From: Planctomycetota bacterium | Lineage (GTDB): Bacteria; Planctomycetota; UBA1135; GCA-002748355 | Direction of reading: 5' to 3' | DNA length: 45,775 nucleotides | Assembly (NCBI GenBank): GCA_002748355.1 | Contig: PDSF01000056.1 | Location: 1-45,775, forward strand | Shown here: in pieces, positions 42,161 to 45,775 of the stretch | Layout of the letters: each line of letters starts with the position of its first letter | Numbering within the stretch: the first letter of the stretch is position 1 | Made by a program: the position numbers and the translations under genes | The notes under the pieces: generated by a model | Told to the model about the DNA's origin: nothing | What the model saw: only the letters and a program-made list of their open reading frames with translations | Database searches by the model: none

Positions 42161-43882
42161 ATGTACGACTCGCACCCGACGCTCGACTTCACCAGGCTTC
42201 GCTCCGAGATCATCGGGGTCGATTCGCCCTTCAATACTCCCTTCGGCCAGCGGCTGATGCTCTATGGCGACTACACCGCCAGTGGGCGCAGCCTTGCCTT
42301 CATCGAGAACTACCTGATGTCGGTGTTGCGGAACTACGCCAACACCCACACCGAGGACGATGTCTCGGGGCGCAGCATGACGCAGCTGCTGCACAGCGCT
42401 GAGGAGAAGATCAAGGAAGCGGTCAACGCCGGGCCGAAAGGTCGCATCATCGCGATTGGTGCCGGTTCGACTGCGGCGATCGACAAGTTCCAGCAGATCA
42501 TCGGGGTGCAGATCCCGCCTGCGACCCTGATGCTGCTTGAGCAGATGATCCACCAGGACTTTGGTCCGGACGGGCCGCACATGCTGCAGAACTGCCTGCT
42601 GACCCACCGCCCCGTCGTTTTTGTGGGCCCCTACGAGCACCACTCCAATGAGGTGACCTGGCGCCAGGGCCTCTGCGAGACCATTGAGGTGCGGCTTGCT
42701 GCCGATGGCGGCCTCGATCTGGAGCATCTGGAGCAGCTTCTGCAGGAGCCTCGCTTCGAAGGCCGGATGAAGATCGGTTCCTTCTCCGCCGCCTCCAACG
42801 TCACCGGTATGCGCAGCCCGGTGCGCGAGCTGGCGAGCCTGCTCCATCGCTACGGCGCGTTGGTCTGCTTCGACTATGCGGCGAGTGCGCCCTATGTCGA
42901 GATCGACATGAACCCCGAGCCCGGAGCCGAAGGCGGCGACCCGAGCGTCGACGCGGTCTTCATTTCGCCGCATAAGTTCCTCGGCGGCCCGGGCTCCTCG
43001 GGGGTTCTGGTCTTCCATGAGAGGATCTACCACAAGGAGATCGCGCCGAGCATCGGCGGTGGCGGCACCGTCGACTACGTGGGCCCGAGTGGCCAGGACT
43101 TCATCGAGGACATCGAGCAGCGCGAAAAGGCCGGCACGCCGGGTGTGCTGCAGACGATGAAGGCTGCCCTCGCCTTCGAGGTCAAGCAGCGCATCGGCAT
43201 CGAGCGCATTGAAGCGCGCGAGCTGGAGATGCTGGAGCAGGCCTTTGGCAAGTGGCGCCAGAACGAGAACATCGAGATTCTCGGCAACCTCGACCCGCAT
43301 CGGCGCATCTCGATCGTCTCCTTCAACATCAAGGACCCGCGCGGCGGCTACCTGCATCCGCGATTGGTCACTGTCCTGCTCAATGACCTCTTTGGCATCC
43401 AATCGCGTGCCGGTTGCTCTTGCGCCGGCCCCTACGGCCACGCCCTGCTGGAGATCGACGAGCAGGAGGCGCAGCGTTATCGCAACTGCGTGCTGGATGG
43501 CTTCCAGGGCATCAAGCCTGGTTGGTGCCGCATCGGCTTCCACTACGCGATGGACGACACCGATGTCGGCTTCATCGTCGACGCGATCGAGTTCCTTGCC
43601 CGCGAAGGCCAGCACTTTGTGGAGCTCTATGACTTCGACCCCGAGTCGGGGGTTTGGACGCACAAGAAGGGGGAGGAGCCTGGCCCGCTGTTCTCGCTCG
43701 ATGAGGCGCTGAAGGTGCAACACCCTGATCCGCAGCCGATCTCGTCTGAGATGCGCCGCGACTTGCACGCGCGTTGGCTCAGCGAGGCCGAGGATCTAGC
43801 CAAGAAGCTCAAGGCCAAGGGGCTGCGCCCCTCTCGCAAGCTTGAAGGCGAGCTGGGCGAGCTTCAGTTCTTCAGCCTGTAA
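42161..43882 (+). CDS. Class-V aminotransferase, cysteine desulfurase-like
   Basis: The 573-residue PLP enzyme has the SufS-type features: GAGSTAAIDKF (phosphate binding), EHHSNEVTW with the ring-stacking His161, CFDYAASAPYVEIDM (Asp238), SPHKFLGGPGSSG with the PLP-binding Lys272, and an active-site loop SRAGCSCAGPYGH with Cys419 and Cys421. It is about 150 residues longer than usual cysteine desulfurases, with the extra length spread over the middle and C-terminus. It probably acts on cysteine or a related amino acid, but a different lyase activity is possible. ATG 42161 has AGAGG eight bases upstream. Confidence 0.87.
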   Translation: MYDSHPTLDFTRLRSEIIGVDSPFNTPFGQRLMLYGDYTASGRSLAFIENYLMSVLRNYANTHTEDDVSGRSMTQLLHSAEEKIKEAVNAGPKGRIIAIGAGSTAAIDKFQQIIGVQIPPATLMLLEQMIHQDFGPDGPHMLQNCLLTHRPVVFVGPYEHHSNEVTWRQGLCETIEVRLAADGGLDLEHLEQLLQEPRFEGRMKIGSFSAASNVTGMRSPVRELASLLHRYGALVCFDYAASAPYVEIDMNPEPGAEGGDPSVDAVFISPHKFLGGPGSSGVLVFHERIYHKEIAPSIGGGGTVDYVGPSGQDFIEDIEQREKAGTPGVLQTMKAALAFEVKQRIGIERIEARELEMLEQAFGKWRQNENIEILGNLDPHRRISIVSFNIKDPRGGYLHPRLVTVLLNDLFGIQSRAGCSCAGPYGHALLEIDEQEAQRYRNCVLDGFQGIKPGWCRIGFHYAMDDTDVGFIVDAIEFLAREGQHFVELYDFDPESGVWTHKKGEEPGPLFSLDEALKVQHPDPQPISSEMRRDLHARWLSEAEDLAKKLKAKGLRPSRKLEGELGELQFFSL

Positions 43883-43981
43883 CAGGGCTCAGTCGAAAGA
43901 GTCACGCTGGCCCCGAGCTTGAGTCGCTGGGGGAGAGCCGCGAACATTGAGTGATTGCTCCCCTAAGGTTGGACCCGCGTC

Positions 43982-45538
43982 ATGAAAGCCAAGCACCCCC
44001 TTCTGTTCTGCATCCTCGACGGCTTTGGCGAGGCGCCTGCTGCTCCCTACAACGCCGTGTCGCAAGCGGCGCCGCGCTTTTACTACGGGCTGCGCGAGGC
44101 TTGGCCGCACACCCTGCTAGAGGCTTCGAGCGAGTGTGTCGGTTTGCCCAGCGGCCAAATGGGCAACTCCGAGGTTGGACACCTGACCATGGGCGCGGGG
44201 CGGATTGTTTGGCAGGAGCTGGTTCGTATCGACCGGGCGGTTCGCACTGGGGAGCTGCAAGGGGCCGAGCGCTTCCGCGCCATCCATCAGAACGCCGAGC
44301 GCAATGATGGGAGGATCCACCTCATCGGCTTGGTCTCCGATGGTGGGGTGCACTCAAGCCTTGAGCACCTGCGGGCGATCATCCGCAGCTTCGGCGACGC
44401 TGGGGTTGGGCAGCGCGTCGTCTTGCATGCCCTGCTCGATGGCCGTGACACGGCGCCGCGCTGCGCCGAGCACTTCGTCGCCGATATGGAGCGAGAGCTT
44501 TCTCGCGTGGGCGGCAAGCTGGCTACCGTTGGCGGTCGCTACTACACGATGGACCGGGACAAGCGCTGGGAGCGGGTGAAGAAGGGCTGGGACAGCATCG
44601 TCCTGGGGCGTCCCGCCGAGGGTGGGCTCGACTATCCCGACGGTGTCTCGGCCCTGGCGGCAGCGTATGAGCGGGACGAGGGCGATGAGTTCGTGACCCC
44701 GAGTACCGTGAACGGGGGCGCTCCCATCGAGGATGGGGATGAGGTCTTCGTCTTCAACTTCCGCGCTGACCGTGTGCGCCAGATCACCGAGGCCTTCCTG
44801 AGCAAGGGTTTTGACGGCTTCGATCGTGAGCGCCTGCCCAAGGTCGGCTACACGACGATGACCCAGTATCGCGAGGATTTCGACTGCGCAGTGCTCTTCG
44901 AGCCGACCGAGCTTTCGAGGATACTCCCTGAGATGGTGGCCGATGCCGGGATGCGCCAGTTGCGCATCGCCGAGACGGAGAAATATCCGCACGTCACCTT
45001 CTTCTTCGGTGGTGGCCGCGAGGAGCCCTATCCCGGCGAACACCGCATCCTGGTGCCTAGTCCCAAGGTTGCGACCTACGACATGCAGCCGGAGATGTCG
45101 GCGATCGAGGTCACCGATCGCTTGCTCGACGCGATCGACAAGGATTGGTTCGACCTCGTGGTCCTCAACTACGCCAATGGCGACATGGTGGGGCATACCG
45201 GCGACCTGGATGCGACGGTCCATGCGGTGAAGACTCTGGATGACTGCCTGTCGCGGCTCATCCCCGTGTGGATCGAGAAGGGCGGCGTCGTGGCGCTGAC
45301 CGCCGATCACGGCAACTGCGAGCAGATGCGCAACGAGGCGACCGGCGATCCCCACACTGCCCACACCCTCAACCCGGTACCCTTCCTCCTGATCGGCGAA
45401 GCAGCCAAGGGCGTCAAGCTCTGCGAAGAGGGTGGCGGCCTCGGCGACCTGGCCCCGACTCTCCTGCCGTATCTGGGCCTCGAGGTCCCGACGCAAATGG
45501 ACGGCAAGCCGCTCGCAAGCAAAGAGCCGCAGGACTGA
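43982..45538 (+). CDS. gpmI: 2,3-bisphosphoglycerate-independent phosphoglycerate mutase
   Basis: This glycolytic enzyme interconverts 3- and 2-phosphoglycerate using two Mn2+ ions. The 518-residue protein is full length: FCILDGFGEAPAAPYNAV, the catalytic Ser63 in GLPSGQMGNSEVGH, GLVSDGGVHSSLEHL and LHALLDGRDTAPRCA (first metal/phosphatase part), FNFRADRVRQ, YANGDMVGHTGDL, and LTADHGNCEQM with DPHTAHTLNPVPF at the end. ATG 43982 starts the conserved N-terminus; the ribosome site is weak. Confidence 0.96.
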   Translation: MKAKHPLLFCILDGFGEAPAAPYNAVSQAAPRFYYGLREAWPHTLLEASSECVGLPSGQMGNSEVGHLTMGAGRIVWQELVRIDRAVRTGELQGAERFRAIHQNAERNDGRIHLIGLVSDGGVHSSLEHLRAIIRSFGDAGVGQRVVLHALLDGRDTAPRCAEHFVADMERELSRVGGKLATVGGRYYTMDRDKRWERVKKGWDSIVLGRPAEGGLDYPDGVSALAAAYERDEGDEFVTPSTVNGGAPIEDGDEVFVFNFRADRVRQITEAFLSKGFDGFDRERLPKVGYTTMTQYREDFDCAVLFEPTELSRILPEMVADAGMRQLRIAETEKYPHVTFFFGGGREEPYPGEHRILVPSPKVATYDMQPEMSAIEVTDRLLDAIDKDWFDLVVLNYANGDMVGHTGDLDATVHAVKTLDDCLSRLIPVWIEKGGVVALTADHGNCEQMRNEATGDPHTAHTLNPVPFLLIGEAAKGVKLCEEGGGLGDLAPTLLPYLGLEVPTQMDGKPLASKEPQD

Positions 45539-45569
45539 GCGCGGCGTCGCCAGCGCTGCTTGTCGCCGT

Positions 45570-45600
45570 GGGCGCATGGCGCCCATCCTCTCTCTTTTCT
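45570..45600 (+). terminator. Probable terminator of gpmI
   Basis: GGGCGC-ATG-GCGCCC is a perfect 6-bp stem at 45570-45584, followed by a pyrimidine-rich, T-containing stretch (ATCCTCTCTCTTTTCTT). It lies 32 bases after the gpmI stop. The left arm overlaps a copy of the interspersed repeat at 45555-45573. Confidence 0.55.
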
Positions 45601-45644
45601 TCCTGATTCTCCCCCTGTACCACTGAGGTCGTCTGATCGGGGCA

Positions 45645-45775
45645 GTTTGCTACCCTGCTCGGACACCGGCGACCCTGCGGGAGCGACCTACCGCCCCCTG
45701 AGCCTCGAGTTCCTGGGGGGGACCTGTGCCTCGCTCGGGGAGCCGCGCTTCAAGTCCAGTGGGAAGTTGTGCCTT
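45645..45775 (+). other. Right-hand end: no gene recognised
   Basis: After the gpmI terminator no protein gene is seen. TACCCT near 45651 could be a -10 element. CCCCCTGAG and GGGGGG around 45695-45720 can form a hairpin. The stretch may be the start of a structured RNA or the leader of the next gene, but it is cut by the window end. Confidence 0.25.

Noticed and set aside
45645..45775. Possible start of a 6S-like or other structured RNA at the right end
   Set aside because: There is a potential hairpin and a -10-like sequence, but no recognisable family signature and the region is truncated.

Overview
The window is GC-rich, densely coding DNA from what looks like a Gram-negative bacterium. 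Evidence for an outer membrane includes a TolC-type channel, several lipoproteins and secreted proteins. The gene content (two MJ0042-type zinc-ribbon membrane proteins, a secreted prenyltransferase/squalene-oxidase-repeat protein, futalosine-pathway menaquinone genes, an MglA-type GTPase fused to a histidine kinase, HEAT-repeat lipoprotein) fits Planctomycetota or an allied deep lineage best. That placement is an inference from gene content; no rRNA or other taxonomic marker is present. Codon-level features are chromosomal: long runs of genes with 4-base stop/start overlaps, and no transposase, integrase, phage or CRISPR locus.

Layout. 1-1100: two adjacent broken genes on opposite strands (a membrane protein and a TPR protein, each frameshifted). 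1253-4767: glutathione-S-transferase-like protein, alpha/beta-hydrolase lipoprotein, CPA-type cation/proton antiporter with an RCK-like tail. 4940-11436: a tightly overlapped run of XPB-type helicase, its Helicase_C_3 partner, thiE, a signal-peptidase-like protein that has lost its catalytic residues, thiL and tsaE. 11508-13793: an ECF-type sigma factor and a membrane protein of unknown family. 13904-19414: TolC-like channel, HEAT-repeat lipoprotein, and the MglA-GTPase/histidine-kinase fusion. 19487-22265 (minus): two paralogous zinc-ribbon, single-span, lysine-rich proteins. 22604-24622: uvrB. 24843-26701 (minus): a rhomboid protease and a TPR membrane protein. 26702-27626: a gene-free stretch with two strong rho-independent terminators and no coding sequence to terminate, plus tandem repeats, so probably small RNAs. 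27627-28742: tryptophan 2,3-dioxygenase.

28847-33563 is a compact chemosensory operon: a 59-aa protein, a soluble PAS-plus-MCP-tip protein, CheA, CheC, CheD and CheY, with no CheW, CheR or CheB in it. 33617-35462: a four-span membrane protein, an intact signal peptidase I and an SDR oxidoreductase. 35484-38077 (minus): a secreted prenyltransferase-repeat protein overlapping a fumarylacetoacetate-hydrolase-family enzyme. 38209-39991: a TIGR04282-like glycosyltransferase converging on a two-span potassium channel with an RCK domain, with a 28-bp perfect palindrome between them. 40064-41981: rnhA, mqnB and mqnD overlapping by 4 bases each. 42161-45538: a class-V PLP enzyme of the cysteine desulfurase type and cofactor-independent phosphoglycerate mutase.

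The most unusual items are the GTPase/histidine-kinase fusion, the minimal soluble chemosensory operon, the catalytically dead signal peptidase inside the thiamine cluster, the paired zinc-ribbon proteins, and the two terminator-capped noncoding units near 27.0-27.46 kb.
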